DNA of 64,000 nucleotides from SB11 sp943370295 (GTDB lineage: Bacteria > Bacteroidota > Bacteroidia > UBA8524). How positions within the stretch are numbered: the first letter of the stretch is position 1; every line of letters starts with the position of its first letter. Shown here one piece after another: positions 52,932 through 62,784 of the stretch. The stretch spans positions 124,001 to 188,000 of the forward strand of contig CALRQL020000005.1 in NCBI GenBank assembly GCA_943370295.1. Direction: 5' to 3'. The notes beneath the pieces were generated by a model. That model did not search any database, had not been told where the DNA came from, and saw only the letters and a list, made by a program, of their open reading frames with translations. Both the position numbers and the translations under genes were made by a program.

Positions 52932-53873
52932 TTAATAAAAAGGCTGCGGAGCCTCGTCGTGTCCTTTCTTCTTTTTGGTTCCTTTGTCAGTTGGCTGCCC
53001 GGTAAATTTGTAACGTATTCCCAAATCCAAACCTTTGTAGCTGTTTGCCAAAGAATACCCGTTTGAAAAAATGGTAGTTTGGCGGCAATAAATGTACTCT
53101 ACGAAAAAATTAATTCGGGGTGAAGCATTAATTTTTAAGCCCACAGGGAAATACCACCCAAAATTGAACGTGGGCTTATAAAAATCAGTATGCCCTTTAT
53201 AATAAACCGAATCAATGGAATAGTTACCGCCCGGTTGACCATAAGACATTATATATAAGGTAGAAGCGCTGCTATTAAAGACATAACTTGTAATTTTACC
53301 CCCGTACATACCCGCACCAGCATAAAAGGAGAGAAAGTTGAACAATGCCGGTGTTTGCAACGTGTACAGCAAATCTATACCCACAAAGCTGTTTTGCAGT
53401 TTATACCATGTTTGATAAACCGTTTTTCCGGTCTGTGATTTAAAAAGTGTGTCGGCCAAAACACGATAATCGTTAGAATAGAACCCTGTGCGAATACCCG
53501 CCGAAAACTCACTGTGTCTTGGTATAAAACCCGCCGTTGTATCAGCTGTTTTAAAAGTAAACCTAAGTACAAAATCGTTTTTTTGGTCATCGGCAGGCAT
53601 TAGGTAGTCGTCACCAAAACTGGCTCCATGTTTATTATCAGCAGCAAACTTTTCTTTGGCGTACGTTGTTGATGCAGTGTTTTCAAACACTTTCCAATAA
53701 TTTGTTTTATCCAGCGTATAACTCTCACCAAAAGAAACTCCAATCCCAGCAAGTTTCATTTGCCGGTACCACTTTTTGGGCGTTGGCATTGTATCGGTTA
53801 CCTGCCCCTGAACAAATACAGGGATTAATAACAAAATGCTCCAAAAACCCCTAAAACAGTCGCTTTTTTTCAT
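52932..53873 (-). CDS. Outer-membrane beta-barrel protein, unknown
   Basis: 313 residues from ATG 53873 (MKKSDCFRGFWSILLLIPVFVQG signal peptide), preceded by an in-frame ATG four codons up. Alternating polar/aromatic strands (HSEFSAGIRTGFYSND, FLSFYAGAGMYGGK, INFFVEYIYCRQT, GLDLGIRYKFTGQ) and an aromatic end PQPFY are barrel features. The C-terminal tail before it is basic (GTKKKKGHDE). Function unknown. Confidence 0.68.
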   Translation of the reverse strand: MKKSDCFRGFWSILLLIPVFVQGQVTDTMPTPKKWYRQMKLAGIGVSFGESYTLDKTNYWKVFENTASTTYAKEKFAADNKHGASFGDDYLMPADDQKNDFVLRFTFKTADTTAGFIPRHSEFSAGIRTGFYSNDYRVLADTLFKSQTGKTVYQTWYKLQNSFVGIDLLYTLQTPALFNFLSFYAGAGMYGGKITSYVFNSSASTLYIMSYGQPGGNYSIDSVYYKGHTDFYKPTFNFGWYFPVGLKINASPRINFFVEYIYCRQTTIFSNGYSLANSYKGLDLGIRYKFTGQPTDKGTKKKKGHDEAPQPFY

Positions 53874-53966
53874 CCATTCGGGCATATAAACTACCTCCTT
53901 ATCAATACGCTAAAATAGGCTTGTTTATGATGCACGATGTTTAAACTTTTTTCCTTAAAATTTGAG

Positions 53967-53974
53967 TATCTTTG
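53967..53974 (+). promoter_or_regulatory. -7 element TATCTTTG of prfA
   Basis: An exact TAnnTTTG 20 nt before ATG 53995. It lies inside the longer open frame (which opens at 53962), so the short start is correct. Confidence 0.6.
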
Positions 53975-53994
53975 CAAGCTTATTTTTGACAGTC

Positions 53995-55068
53995 ATGTTA
54001 GATAAATTAGAGGCCATAAAAAACCGCTGGAAAGAAGTGGAAAATATGCTCAGCAGCCCTGATGCAATGACGGATATGAAACGTTTTGCACAACTGAGTA
54101 AAGAGTACCGCGACCTTACCCCCATTGTGGAGAAGCTGGCTGACTATAAATTACTGCTGGGAAATATCTCAACGGCAAAACAAATATTAAACACCGAAAA
54201 AGACGACGAGCTACGCGAAATGGCCAAAGAAGAACTTGCCACCCTTGAGGAGCAACAAGAACCTTTGGAGGATGAAATTCGCTTGATGCTGATACCCAAA
54301 GACCCGCAGGACGATAAAAATGCGATGGTGGAAATACGTGGCGGTGCCGGCGGAGACGAAGCCGCAATTTTTGCAGGTGATTTGTTCCGTATGTACCAAA
54401 AATTTTGCGATAGCAAAGGCTGGAAGATAGAGGTGATAGAGATGATGGACGGTACAGCGGGCGGTTACAGCAAAATTGTATTTAACGTATTGGGCGCAGG
54501 CGTTTACGGTATTTTGAAGTACGAAAGCGGCGTACACCGTGTGCAACGCGTACCTGCTACCGAAACTCAAGGCCGCGTGCATACCTCGGCGGCATCTGTA
54601 GTGGTATTGCCCGAAGCCGATGATATTGACGTGGAGTTGAAAGAAAGCGATATCCGCGTAGATACCTTCTGTTCATCAGGTCCCGGCGGTCAATCGGTAA
54701 ACACTACCTACTCAGCCGTTCGCCTTACCCACGTTCCTACGGGTATTGTAGCACAGTGCCAAGACGAAAAATCGCAGATTAAGAACAAAGAAAAGGCCAT
54801 GAAGGTGCTTCGCGCCCGCCTTTTTGAGTTGGAATATAACAAGTGGTTAGAAGAGGTGAGTAAAAAACGTAAAACAATGGTGAGCACGGGCGACCGTAGT
54901 GCCAAAGTACGCACGTACAATTTCCCTCAAAGCCGTTTGACCGACCATCGTATCGGCCTTACTCTTTACAGTTTAGATGCTGTAATGGATGGCGAAATAG
55001 AAAACATTATCGACCAGCTTCAGTTGGCCGAAAATGCCGAACGCCTTAAAGAAGGTATTGCGGCCTAA
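53995..55068 (+). CDS. prfA: Peptide chain release factor 1
   Basis: 357 residues. It releases the finished chain at UAA and UAG codons. The RF1-type stop-codon reader PAT lies in VHRVQRVPATETQGRVH, and the catalytic loop GGQ is in SSGPGGQSVNTTYSAVRLTH, followed by the QDEKSQIKNKEKA helix. ATG at 53995 (MLDKLEAIKNRW) begins exactly at the conserved N-terminus. There is no prmC (release-factor methylase) gene beside it. Confidence 0.97.
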   Translation: MLDKLEAIKNRWKEVENMLSSPDAMTDMKRFAQLSKEYRDLTPIVEKLADYKLLLGNISTAKQILNTEKDDELREMAKEELATLEEQQEPLEDEIRLMLIPKDPQDDKNAMVEIRGGAGGDEAAIFAGDLFRMYQKFCDSKGWKIEVIEMMDGTAGGYSKIVFNVLGAGVYGILKYESGVHRVQRVPATETQGRVHTSAASVVVLPEADDIDVELKESDIRVDTFCSSGPGGQSVNTTYSAVRLTHVPTGIVAQCQDEKSQIKNKEKAMKVLRARLFELEYNKWLEEVSKKRKTMVSTGDRSAKVRTYNFPQSRLTDHRIGLTLYSLDAVMDGEIENIIDQLQLAENAERLKEGIAA

Positions 55069-55103
55069 CTTCTATAATCTCTTATTTTCTTTAAACTCCT
55101 ATT

Positions 55104-55126
55104 AGGATAGAATTTTTTTCTATCCT
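55104..55126 (+). terminator. Terminator-like hairpin after prfA
   Basis: aggataga / tctatcct arms (8 bp) with a T-rich loop, followed by ataaatttttattttt. It lies 36 bp after the prfA stop and before the LRR-Roc gene. Confidence 0.55.
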
Positions 55127-55169
55127 ATAAATTTTTATTTTTACTCTATCAATTACGCTAATTACTGTT

Positions 55170-58136
55170 ATGAAAGATCTTGATATTGTTGAAGAAATTG
55201 AAAATATATTAGGCATCACATTACCAATACTTGATAGAAATGAAGTTCTCAAGTACTCTAGGGGGTATCTATTAGATATAAACGACAATGTTACTGATGT
55301 GATACTAAGAGACAGCAATTTAAGTGATATTAATCGACTGAGCAAGCCGCTATCGAAGTTGTTACGATTAACAAATTTAGATTTAAGTAGTAATCATTTA
55401 ACTAATGTAGCTTTTTTAAAAAACATTAAAACACTTAATAATCTTGAACTTAGTTTTAATCAAATTGAATCGCTAGAACAACTAAAGGATTTCTCTAACT
55501 TAAATACTTTAGGGTTATATGAAAACCCTATAACAAATGTTGATGCTTTAAACGGTTTAAAGTACTTAACAAATTTAAATATAGGGGGAACAATGATACG
55601 TTCTTTGTCAAGCTTGAGAAATCTAACGTCGCTTAAACATTTATACTTACATAGTAATGAGATAATTAACATAGAAGTTCTTCAAAACTTATATAACCTT
55701 AATTTTTTAGTTCTTAGTTTTAACCCTATAAAAAACATCTCAGCATTAAAAAGCTTAAAAAAGATGAGGCTGCTTTATATGGATAGTTGTTTAATTACTG
55801 ACTTGTCTCCACTACAAGAACTACAAGATCTTGAAAAATTAAGCGTTGATAACAACAGAATAAACGATATTAATGTAATTGAATACTTGCCAAATCTTGA
55901 GACTCTATCAGTAAGAAATAATAATATTAGTGATATTAAACCATTAATTAATCATCCCATTAAGACCATATTTTTGGCAAAAAATCCTCTAAGAGTTTTA
56001 CCAAGAGAGCTATTTGAAAGAAATATTGATGTGGAGTGGAGTGAGACTGGCCACAAGGAAGGCTTCGTATACCTATACAATAATCCAATTCAAAACCCGC
56101 CGCTTGGGGTTGTTAAACAAGGTAAGAATGCTATACTCCGCTATTATAATAAAGTTGAAAAAGAAGGTCAGGACTACATTTATGAAGCAAAACTAACATT
56201 AGTAGGAGAAGGAAGTGCAGGAAAAACATCATTGCTAGAACGCTTACTAAAAACTAATGCCCAATTACCTAAAAGCGAAACAAGAACAAGGGGCATTAAA
56301 ATATCAGATTGGATATTTAAAAAACAAAAGGGGAAGCAACACATTGCACATATCTGGGATTTTGGTGGTCAAGACGTTTACTTTCCCGTTCATCGTTTTT
56401 TCTTAACTGAGAACTCTGTTTTTGTATTGCTCGCTTCAACTAGACAAACCCACCATAATTTTGATTATTGGATTCCCACTATTTTTCAGTTCGGTGGTAA
56501 AAGTCCCATTATTTTAGGGCAAACTTGTCACAACGGAAATACTGCGGCTTGGACAGATTTAGGCTATTATATCGGACATGAAAACTTTAATATTGTTAGA
56601 ACGCTCGAAAGGCCTTATTACGAGTTAAACCTTGTAAATAATAATGAAGGATTGCAAGAAATTAAGAACGTAATTACAGCCCAGCTACAACAACTGTCCC
56701 ATTATAATCAGGGCGTTCCTTCATCTTGGGTTCAGGTTCGGAAAGAGTTGGCCAAACTAGCTGAAGATGAATCCTGTATAAGCTATGCAGAATTTAAGAC
56801 ATTGTGTAAAAAAATCAATCCTAATAGTTTTAAGCAACCAATAGAAATTGAAGATACAGCTAATTTTTTTCATTCAATTGGTGTTGCCCTGTGGTATAAG
56901 AATATTGCTGATCTTAAAGACTGGTTAATACTTCAGCCTGACTGGGCCATGAATGCAGTATACAAGATAATTGACGACGAGGCAATACAAAAACGGAACG
57001 GTCATATTATTGCAGCTGACTTTGATCGCCTCTGGTCAGAAGAATGCTATGAGGATAAACACAGTATCTTAAAAAAGATGCTGGAAGTATTTAAAATTGC
57101 TTTTCCAAAAAAGCATACTATTGGAAACTATATCATTCCTGCTCGGCTACTTTCAATGCCTGCCGAAAAACGTTGGCCTGATGACCAGCCCTATTTATGT
57201 GTGCTATACGAATATGATTTTATGCCAAAGGGCTTAGTAAACCAATTAAGTGCCGATTTAAGCAGATACATTACAAATGATATCGAAGTTTGGAATAACG
57301 CTGTTAACTTTTCATATAACAATGCAAATTGCCAAATTGAAGAAATTTTTTACAAGCATAAGATTACCTTGAAAGCAAAAGGGGGAAAGGATAGTAGGAC
57401 TATTATCGTAATGGCGATGGAAGCTTTAAACCAGATTACAGAAGGGTACAAAGGAGTAAAAGCGGAAATAATCGTTCCCTGCACTTGTAAAGATTGTTTA
57501 AAAAGGAAAGACCCTACAACATTTAATTATGAAAAATTAATTGAGTGGTCTCGAAAAAAAGCTATTGTGACCTGTAATGAAAGCGGCGATACATTGAAGA
57601 TAGATGAACTATTATATAATGTAGGATTATCAAATCCATTAAAGGAACCAATTAAAAAATCAACAAGAAAAGAAGAAAAGAGGTTGTTTGTTTCATACTC
57701 AAAGCATGATGAAGAGTATTTACAAGACTTTGAGGAACATTTGGTAACACTAAAAGACGAGGGGAAGGTGAGCACGTTTAATTGTCGCGAAATCGAATTT
57801 GGGAAAGAATGGGATGCGGAAATAAAGCAACAGATTGATGAATGTGATATAATGGTGTGCTTGATTAGTGTGAAGTTTTTAAATACGGATTATATAAAAA
57901 AAATAGAGATAGAAAAGGCCATTGAAGCAGGTAAAACAATCGTACCTATTATTATTAAACCCTGCGATTGGGAAAGCTCTGTTTTGGGAAAATATCAGGC
58001 CGCTCAAAGGGGTAAAGTCGTTTCGCTTAATAATCTCAAGTTGGCCAACCAAATTAAATCGCACGACGAAATTGAACGTGCCGCTTTTTGGACAGACATT
58101 ATAAAAGAGTTTCGAAAGAAGTTGTTTACCGAATAG
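55170..58136 (+). CDS. LRR-Roc-COR-TIR protein (bacterial Roco with TIR domain)
   Basis: 988 residues, markedly AT-rich. Residues 40-310 hold about 11 leucine-rich repeats of 22 residues (LTNLDLSSNHLTNV, LNTLGLYENPITNV, LEKLSVDNNRIND). Residues 338-510 are a Roc GTPase: P-loop GEGSAGKTS (346-354) and switch II IWDFGGQ (395-401). The usual NKxD guanine motif is not seen; GQTCHNGN stands near that place. A COR region follows (about 540-760), including WYKNIADLKDWLILQPDW, then a cysteine patch CTCKDC. A C-terminal TIR domain (838-988) has LFVSYSKHDEEYL and Glu913 in the catalytic position (KKIEIEKA). Probable sensor (LRR), switch (Roc-COR) and NADase effector (TIR) in one chain; function inferred. 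Confidence 0.85.
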   Translation: MKDLDIVEEIENILGITLPILDRNEVLKYSRGYLLDINDNVTDVILRDSNLSDINRLSKPLSKLLRLTNLDLSSNHLTNVAFLKNIKTLNNLELSFNQIESLEQLKDFSNLNTLGLYENPITNVDALNGLKYLTNLNIGGTMIRSLSSLRNLTSLKHLYLHSNEIINIEVLQNLYNLNFLVLSFNPIKNISALKSLKKMRLLYMDSCLITDLSPLQELQDLEKLSVDNNRINDINVIEYLPNLETLSVRNNNISDIKPLINHPIKTIFLAKNPLRVLPRELFERNIDVEWSETGHKEGFVYLYNNPIQNPPLGVVKQGKNAILRYYNKVEKEGQDYIYEAKLTLVGEGSAGKTSLLERLLKTNAQLPKSETRTRGIKISDWIFKKQKGKQHIAHIWDFGGQDVYFPVHRFFLTENSVFVLLASTRQTHHNFDYWIPTIFQFGGKSPIILGQTCHNGNTAAWTDLGYYIGHENFNIVRTLERPYYELNLVNNNEGLQEIKNVITAQLQQLSHYNQGVPSSWVQVRKELAKLAEDESCISYAEFKTLCKKINPNSFKQPIEIEDTANFFHSIGVALWYKNIADLKDWLILQPDWAMNAVYKIIDDEAIQKRNGHIIAADFDRLWSEECYEDKHSILKKMLEVFKIAFPKKHTIGNYIIPARLLSMPAEKRWPDDQPYLCVLYEYDFMPKGLVNQLSADLSRYITNDIEVWNNAVNFSYNNANCQIEEIFYKHKITLKAKGGKDSRTIIVMAMEALNQITEGYKGVKAEIIVPCTCKDCLKRKDPTTFNYEKLIEWSRKKAIVTCNESGDTLKIDELLYNVGLSNPLKEPIKKSTRKEEKRLFVSYSKHDEEYLQDFEEHLVTLKDEGKVSTFNCREIEFGKEWDAEIKQQIDECDIMVCLISVKFLNTDYIKKIEIEKAIEAGKTIVPIIIKPCDWESSVLGKYQAAQRGKVVSLNNLKLANQIKSHDEIERAAFWTDIIKEFRKKLFTE

Positions 58137-58237
58137 AGTATTAAACAATCAACTTTCTTCTGTTTACTTCTTGCTTGCATAGGGTATTTATGGCCTTAAG
58201 TTTCTATTTTTGATACAGCCTAACCGTTAGCAAGCCT

Positions 58238-59971
58238 ATGAAAAACTGTACTAAAATTTTTAGTGTGTTATTTTTCGCCCTATTAGCAATCAACTCTTTT
58301 GCTACTACCAACAACGAGGAGATTTTAAAAAAAGCCCTCGAAGAGTACGATAACGTGCTAAGTCAATACAAGAAGATAAAAGGTGAGGGAGAGAAGGCTG
58401 ACGACAATAAAAAAATAACCCGCGAGCAATACAAGGAAATAAAAATACTGATTGATAAGACCATTGATCTTTTTGACCAATACACCAGAATAGGCACCAG
58501 CGATGCCTCAAAAAAAGCGTCCCGGCATTACATATTAGTACTGAAAAAGTACGATTTCACATTCAAAAACGATTTAAGGGAGTTCCGCGATAATTATAAT
58601 AAAATCAGTTCGCTGGAAAGTGAAATGGCAACATTAAATGGCTATTATTACCCTATTCAGTACTCAAGCGGCACCAAAAACTACATCATTAATGTCGATA
58701 AAAGAACCTCGCTCGAAAGAGGGCTTTTAGTGGAATTTTTAGAGGTATGTACCAATCTCAGCAAAGATGCAGAAGCCGTTAAACATGCCAAAAAAGGATA
58801 TACCATGCAGAGTTACGGGGACTATAACCTTTGGTGGTGCGCCCATTTGTGGTATTTTCATTCTAACAAACTAAACTATACAGGCTATGAAATGGTAGAG
58901 CCGTCGGAAAGTGTAATCTACGCAATGAGCGGGCTTAAACGCAGTGATATTAAAAAAATAAAAGACAGCGGTTGGATAAATTATACCCAGGCCTACTATA
59001 AACTGAATAGTCTGTTGGCAAGCAACCCTTCACTTAGTCGTAATGGTGAAGTATGGGCAAAGGCCGGAGAAAACTTTGAAAAACTTGACGAAGAAAAATG
59101 GGCACTGGAGTATTACGACAAAGCCTTGAAAGACGGCTATTGCGACCGTAGTTTTTTGCTGAAAATGATGGAGAAAGGCAAAAGCAAAAAGGATAAAACC
59201 CTGATAAAAACCGCCGCCACAATTTATGATACAAAGAACCTATACGGTTATGGTGTTTGCTATGACTATAAAACCATTGCCGATTATTTTGAAGCAGCCG
59301 ATGAAACCACAAAGGCAAAAGAGCTGACGGATAAATACAATACCTGCCAAAAAGAGCAAACCAAGCAACAACGCCGTGCTGAACGTGGCGCACGCTTTTT
59401 TGTATCGTTTGCACCACTTCCGCTGCTTTCGGGTAATGTGCAAGGCAGTGTGCAAATTGGAGGCAAACGGAAACTACACGAGTTTGGCATCAGGCAGGTA
59501 AATGAACAAAAAGACAGGGGACTGGATATGTGGGGTATATCAAACAAAAACCCCGAGAATATGGTTTGGAGCGGTATGTCGTATTATTATACCTACAAAA
59601 AAATGTCTGCCCGCGACCTTTACTTCGGGTTTCAGTTCCGCTATACCAACAAGGTGTACGAAACCCAAAACGCGACGGTTACTAATGCCAACAACAATAG
59701 TTATGTCGGTAACTTTCTATTCAACCCCACTGAAAAACGGTATGATTTTACCCTGAACTTTGGATATATGATGGTGGGCAAATACCTGCACCTTGATCTA
59801 TATTATGGTTTGGGTTTGGGATTTTCAACATTTGACGGTGGCCGCAATGAATGGAATAACGGCGCTTACAGAATAACTAACAACACATTTTTATCAGAGC
59901 GGAAAGAAACCCGAATAGGATTTACACCACGTATGGGCCTGAAAGTGGGTCTTAACTTAATAAACAAATAA
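58238..59971 (+). CDS. Secreted protein with helical N-domain and barrel-like C-domain
   Basis: 577 residues. A signal peptide (MKNCTKIFSVLFFALLAINSFA) is followed by a long helical part with TPR-like turns (residues 30-390, for example KWALEYYDKALKDGY). From about 400 come alternating strands ending GLKVGLNLINK (FVSFAPLPLL, FGFQFRYTNKV, FTLNFGYMMVG, LDLYYGLGLGFST), as in outer-membrane barrels. No family is recognised. Probably outer membrane with a periplasmic helical domain. The DinB gene follows after 2 bp. Confidence 0.65.
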   Translation: MKNCTKIFSVLFFALLAINSFATTNNEEILKKALEEYDNVLSQYKKIKGEGEKADDNKKITREQYKEIKILIDKTIDLFDQYTRIGTSDASKKASRHYILVLKKYDFTFKNDLREFRDNYNKISSLESEMATLNGYYYPIQYSSGTKNYIINVDKRTSLERGLLVEFLEVCTNLSKDAEAVKHAKKGYTMQSYGDYNLWWCAHLWYFHSNKLNYTGYEMVEPSESVIYAMSGLKRSDIKKIKDSGWINYTQAYYKLNSLLASNPSLSRNGEVWAKAGENFEKLDEEKWALEYYDKALKDGYCDRSFLLKMMEKGKSKKDKTLIKTAATIYDTKNLYGYGVCYDYKTIADYFEAADETTKAKELTDKYNTCQKEQTKQQRRAERGARFFVSFAPLPLLSGNVQGSVQIGGKRKLHEFGIRQVNEQKDRGLDMWGISNKNPENMVWSGMSYYYTYKKMSARDLYFGFQFRYTNKVYETQNATVTNANNNSYVGNFLFNPTEKRYDFTLNFGYMMVGKYLHLDLYYGLGLGFSTFDGGRNEWNNGAYRITNNTFLSERKETRIGFTPRMGLKVGLNLINK

Positions 59972-59973
59972 AA

Positions 59974-60468
59974 ATGCTTACCACTGACCACTATTACAAT
60001 AATTACATCAACGTAGTAAAAGATTTTCCCCTGCCAATGGCATTGCAACAAGGCCATGATCGGTACCGTGAATTGTTTGACGAACTTACCGAAGAACAAT
60101 GGGGCCACAGGTATGCGCCCGGTAAATGGAGCATTAAAGAGGTGGTGCAACACGTTATTGATGCCGAACGGATATTTACCTACCGCGCTCTTTGTTTTGC
60201 AAGAGGTGAGCAACAAAACCTGCCCCCGTTTGAAGAAGACGATTATGTGGCAAACAGCCGCGCCGATGCACGGACAGGAAAACAAATAGCCGAAGAGTTT
60301 TCATTAGTAAGACAAAGTACGATAGCTCTTTTCAGCAGCTTTGATGCGGTGGCACTTGCCGCTGAAGGAGTGGCAAACAATACCCAAGTGAGTGTAACCG
60401 AGATAGGGTATATACAAGCGGGGCACTCGCTGCACCACTTAAAAGTGATACGGGAAAGATATTTGTAA
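59974..60468 (+). CDS. DinB_2-family protein
   Basis: 164 residues. YAPGKWSIKEVVQHVIDAERIFTYRALCFARG and AGHSLHHLKVIRERYL carry the three histidines expected of the DinB-like metal site. Members act on small thiols or are uncharacterised. The 2-bp gap from the upstream secreted-protein gene implies one transcript, though no functional link is evident. A second, distinct DinB protein lies at 32.0 kb. Confidence 0.82.
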   Translation: MLTTDHYYNNYINVVKDFPLPMALQQGHDRYRELFDELTEEQWGHRYAPGKWSIKEVVQHVIDAERIFTYRALCFARGEQQNLPPFEEDDYVANSRADARTGKQIAEEFSLVRQSTIALFSSFDAVALAAEGVANNTQVSVTEIGYIQAGHSLHHLKVIRERYL

Positions 60469-60493
60469 GCCCCAAATTGCTTGCATAAAACAA

Positions 60494-60523
60494 AAACGCC
60501 TTTGGCAAATGCCAAAGGCGTTT
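60494..60523. terminator. Shared bidirectional terminator (DinB / glyA)
   Basis: A 14-bp perfect stem (aaacgcctttggca / tgccaaaggcgttt) with an aa centre, A-rich on the left and T-rich on the right, between the convergent DinB and glyA genes. Confidence 0.8.
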
Positions 60524-60545
60524 CTTTTATGCAATCAGTATGCTG

Positions 60546-61832
60546 TTATGCATACAAAGGAAATCCTTGCATCATGGCGTTTACACGCTTGCGAACGTCG
60601 GCAATCACCGTTTCGTTGTCGTGGTTCATCAATACCTCGTCAATCAAATCTACCACTTTCTCTACGTCGCCTTCTTTCAAACCGCGGGTAGTAACCGCTG
60701 GTGAACCTATGCGCATACCGCTGGTAACAAACGGTGATTTATCATCGAACGGCACCATGTTTTTGTTAATGGTAATGTCGGCTTTCACAAGGGTGTTCTC
60801 GGCCAATTTTCCGTTCAAATCCTTGCTGCGCAAGTCAATCAACATCATGTGGTTATCAGTACCGCCTGAAATTACTTTATAGCCTTTGGCCACAAAAGCA
60901 GCCGCCATAGCGCGGGCGTTCTTAATCACCTGCTCGCAATAGGCTTTATAATCATCGGTTAGCGCTTCGCCAAAAGCAACCGCCTTAGCCGCTATCACGT
61001 GTTCCAATGGACCGCCTTGCGTTCCGGGGAAAACTGCACCGTCTAAAATGGCACTCATAGGTTTAATTTCACCTTTAGGTGTAGTCAATCCCCAAGGGTT
61101 ATCAAAGTCTTTACCCATCATAATCAAACCACCGCGAGGGCCGCGAAGAGTTTTGTGGGTAGTAGTAGTAACAATGTGGCAATGAGGTAGCGGGTTGTTC
61201 AAAAAGCCCTTAGCAATCAAACCGCTGGGGTGTGATATATCGGCCAGTAACAACGCTCCCGCTTTATCTGCAATTTGGCGCAAACGGGCATAATCCCAAT
61301 CGCGGCTGTACGATGAAGCACCGCAAATAATTAGTTTAGGCTGCTCGCGCTCGGCAATTCCTTCAATTTTATCAAAATCAATACGACCGGTAGCCTCTTC
61401 TACTCCGTAAAACGAGGGCTTGTATAGCTTACCTGAAAAGTTAACGGGTGAACCGTGTGTTAAGTGCCCGCCGTGAGAAAGGTCGAAACCCAAAATCTTA
61501 TCACCGGGTTGCAAAACACCCAGCATTACAGCCGCATTGGCTTGCGCACCGCTATGGGGTTGCACGTTGGCCCACTCAGCACCAAACAATTGTTTAATGC
61601 GGTCTATCGCCAAATTTTCTACCTTATCCACTACCTCGCAACCGCCGTAATAGCGTTTGCCGGGCAAGCCTTCGGCATATTTATTAGTAAGCACGCTGCC
61701 CATGGCCTCCATCACCTGCTTGCTCACAAAATTTTCAGAAGCAATCAGTTCAATGCCATGTTCCTGGCGGTTCAATTCCTCATTAATAAGGTCAAAAATT
61801 ACGTTATCGCGTTTCATTGCTTGTGTTGCCAT
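60546..61832 (-). CDS. glyA: Serine hydroxymethyltransferase
   Basis: 428 residues. A PLP enzyme that converts serine and tetrahydrofolate to glycine and methylene-THF, the main one-carbon source. ELIASENFVS, NKYAEGLPGKRYYGG, QPHSGAQAN, DLSHGGHLTHG and the PLP lysine in VTTTTHKTLRGPRGG are intact, as is VTSGMRIGSPAVTTRG. Length is normal. Promoter at 61840-61870. Confidence 0.97.
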   Translation of the reverse strand: MATQAMKRDNVIFDLINEELNRQEHGIELIASENFVSKQVMEAMGSVLTNKYAEGLPGKRYYGGCEVVDKVENLAIDRIKQLFGAEWANVQPHSGAQANAAVMLGVLQPGDKILGFDLSHGGHLTHGSPVNFSGKLYKPSFYGVEEATGRIDFDKIEGIAEREQPKLIICGASSYSRDWDYARLRQIADKAGALLLADISHPSGLIAKGFLNNPLPHCHIVTTTTHKTLRGPRGGLIMMGKDFDNPWGLTTPKGEIKPMSAILDGAVFPGTQGGPLEHVIAAKAVAFGEALTDDYKAYCEQVIKNARAMAAAFVAKGYKVISGGTDNHMMLIDLRSKDLNGKLAENTLVKADITINKNMVPFDDKSPFVTSGMRIGSPAVTTRGLKEGDVEKVVDLIDEVLMNHDNETVIADVRKRVNAMMQGFPLYA

Positions 61833-61839
61833 ACGGCTG

Positions 61840-61870
61840 CAAGATACAACCCTGTTTCAGCTTTGACAAA
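61840..61870 (-). promoter_or_regulatory. Promoter of glyA, TTTG-N20-TATCTTG
   Basis: Reading the minus strand, TTTG at 61870-61867 is followed by 20 nt and TATCTTG at 61846-61840, one base short of TAnnTTTG, 7 nt before the ATG. The spacing fits the Bacteroidota consensus. Confidence 0.45.
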
Positions 61871-61989
61871 TTTTAGAAATACATCAAAGCGTGAGTGAAT
61901 TTGAGTATTAAAATAGAGTATATTGCTATCTAACGAACGTGAGTTCGGGATAATAAAATCGATTAAATTAACTGCTTGAGGGTGTGCGG

Positions 61990-62095
61990 GGGTAAGTCAT
62001 TCCCATTTTAAATGGGAATCTGTGCGGCTGGCAGTAAATATTGCAGTCCCACCCGCAGATTCCCAACCAAGTTGGGAATGACAACCCACCGCACT
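61990..62095. repeat. Pair of inverted hairpin repeats
   Basis: cattcccattttaaatgggaat (about 61999) and, in inverted orientation, gattcccaaccaagttgggaatgac (about 62058-62082) are two diverged members of the cattccca...tgggaat family facing each other. The rest of the 61833-62160 gap holds only the glyA promoter and AT-rich sequence. Confidence 0.65.
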
Positions 62096-62160
62096 CAATT
62101 GCTATAAAGTTTTGAGAAGGTTCTTTATCCCAAACTCATGTAAACTAAACAAATTGCCTT

Positions 62161-62784
62161 ATGAATAATGAAGAAGCAAAAAAATTTGTAACATCCGTTT
62201 TTAATGAAATAGAAAAAGCGAAAACATTGAATGAAATTCAGAAAATCCCCGAGAAATTTAAGGAGTTGGATAATCCAAAAAACAAATTTGACGAATCAAA
62301 ATATCCTAAAATTAATTTTACTATCACAAAAGAAGAAATAGCTTCTTTAAAGGAAATTGATGAAAAATATGTTTTACAGTCAAACGATCCAGTCTTGAAG
62401 CTATTGTATGCGATGGTTTGGAAACAAGGAGATTTAAAGAAAATTGACAGAATAATTGAGGGGATAAAGAATGAAAAATCAAATATTGGCAATAGTGTAG
62501 TCTTTTATCAATTTGGAAAACACCTTGCAAACCCAAGTGCAGAGCCAATAATAGACCAGCACGTTATCAGAGCGTTTTCCGTATATGAAACAGACAAATC
62601 TGATGAGAAAACAATAAATAAATTACGTAAAAAAAAGACCTTAACAAGCAAAGATTCTACAAGTATCAGCAATTATAAAGAATGGCTGGAAAAACATATT
62701 CGAAAAGACCCTAAGGAGCAAAAAGAGTGTCTTTACTATATTGACAAAATACTTTTTTCGACCGGCAAGGCAATTAAACTGTAA
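62161..62784 (+). CDS. Unknown AT-rich protein
   Basis: 207 residues, lysine- and isoleucine-rich, mainly helical: EEAKKFVTSVFNEIEKAKT, then KLLYAMVWKQGDLKKIDRII, VVFYQFGKHLANPSAEPIID, and QHVIRAFSVYE. No known domain is recognised. Its composition differs from glyA and from the genes downstream, which suggests recent gain. Its last 11 bp overlap the end of the convergent small gene. Confidence 0.6.
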   Translation: MNNEEAKKFVTSVFNEIEKAKTLNEIQKIPEKFKELDNPKNKFDESKYPKINFTITKEEIASLKEIDEKYVLQSNDPVLKLLYAMVWKQGDLKKIDRIIEGIKNEKSNIGNSVVFYQFGKHLANPSAEPIIDQHVIRAFSVYETDKSDEKTINKLRKKKTLTSKDSTSISNYKEWLEKHIRKDPKEQKECLYYIDKILFSTGKAIKL

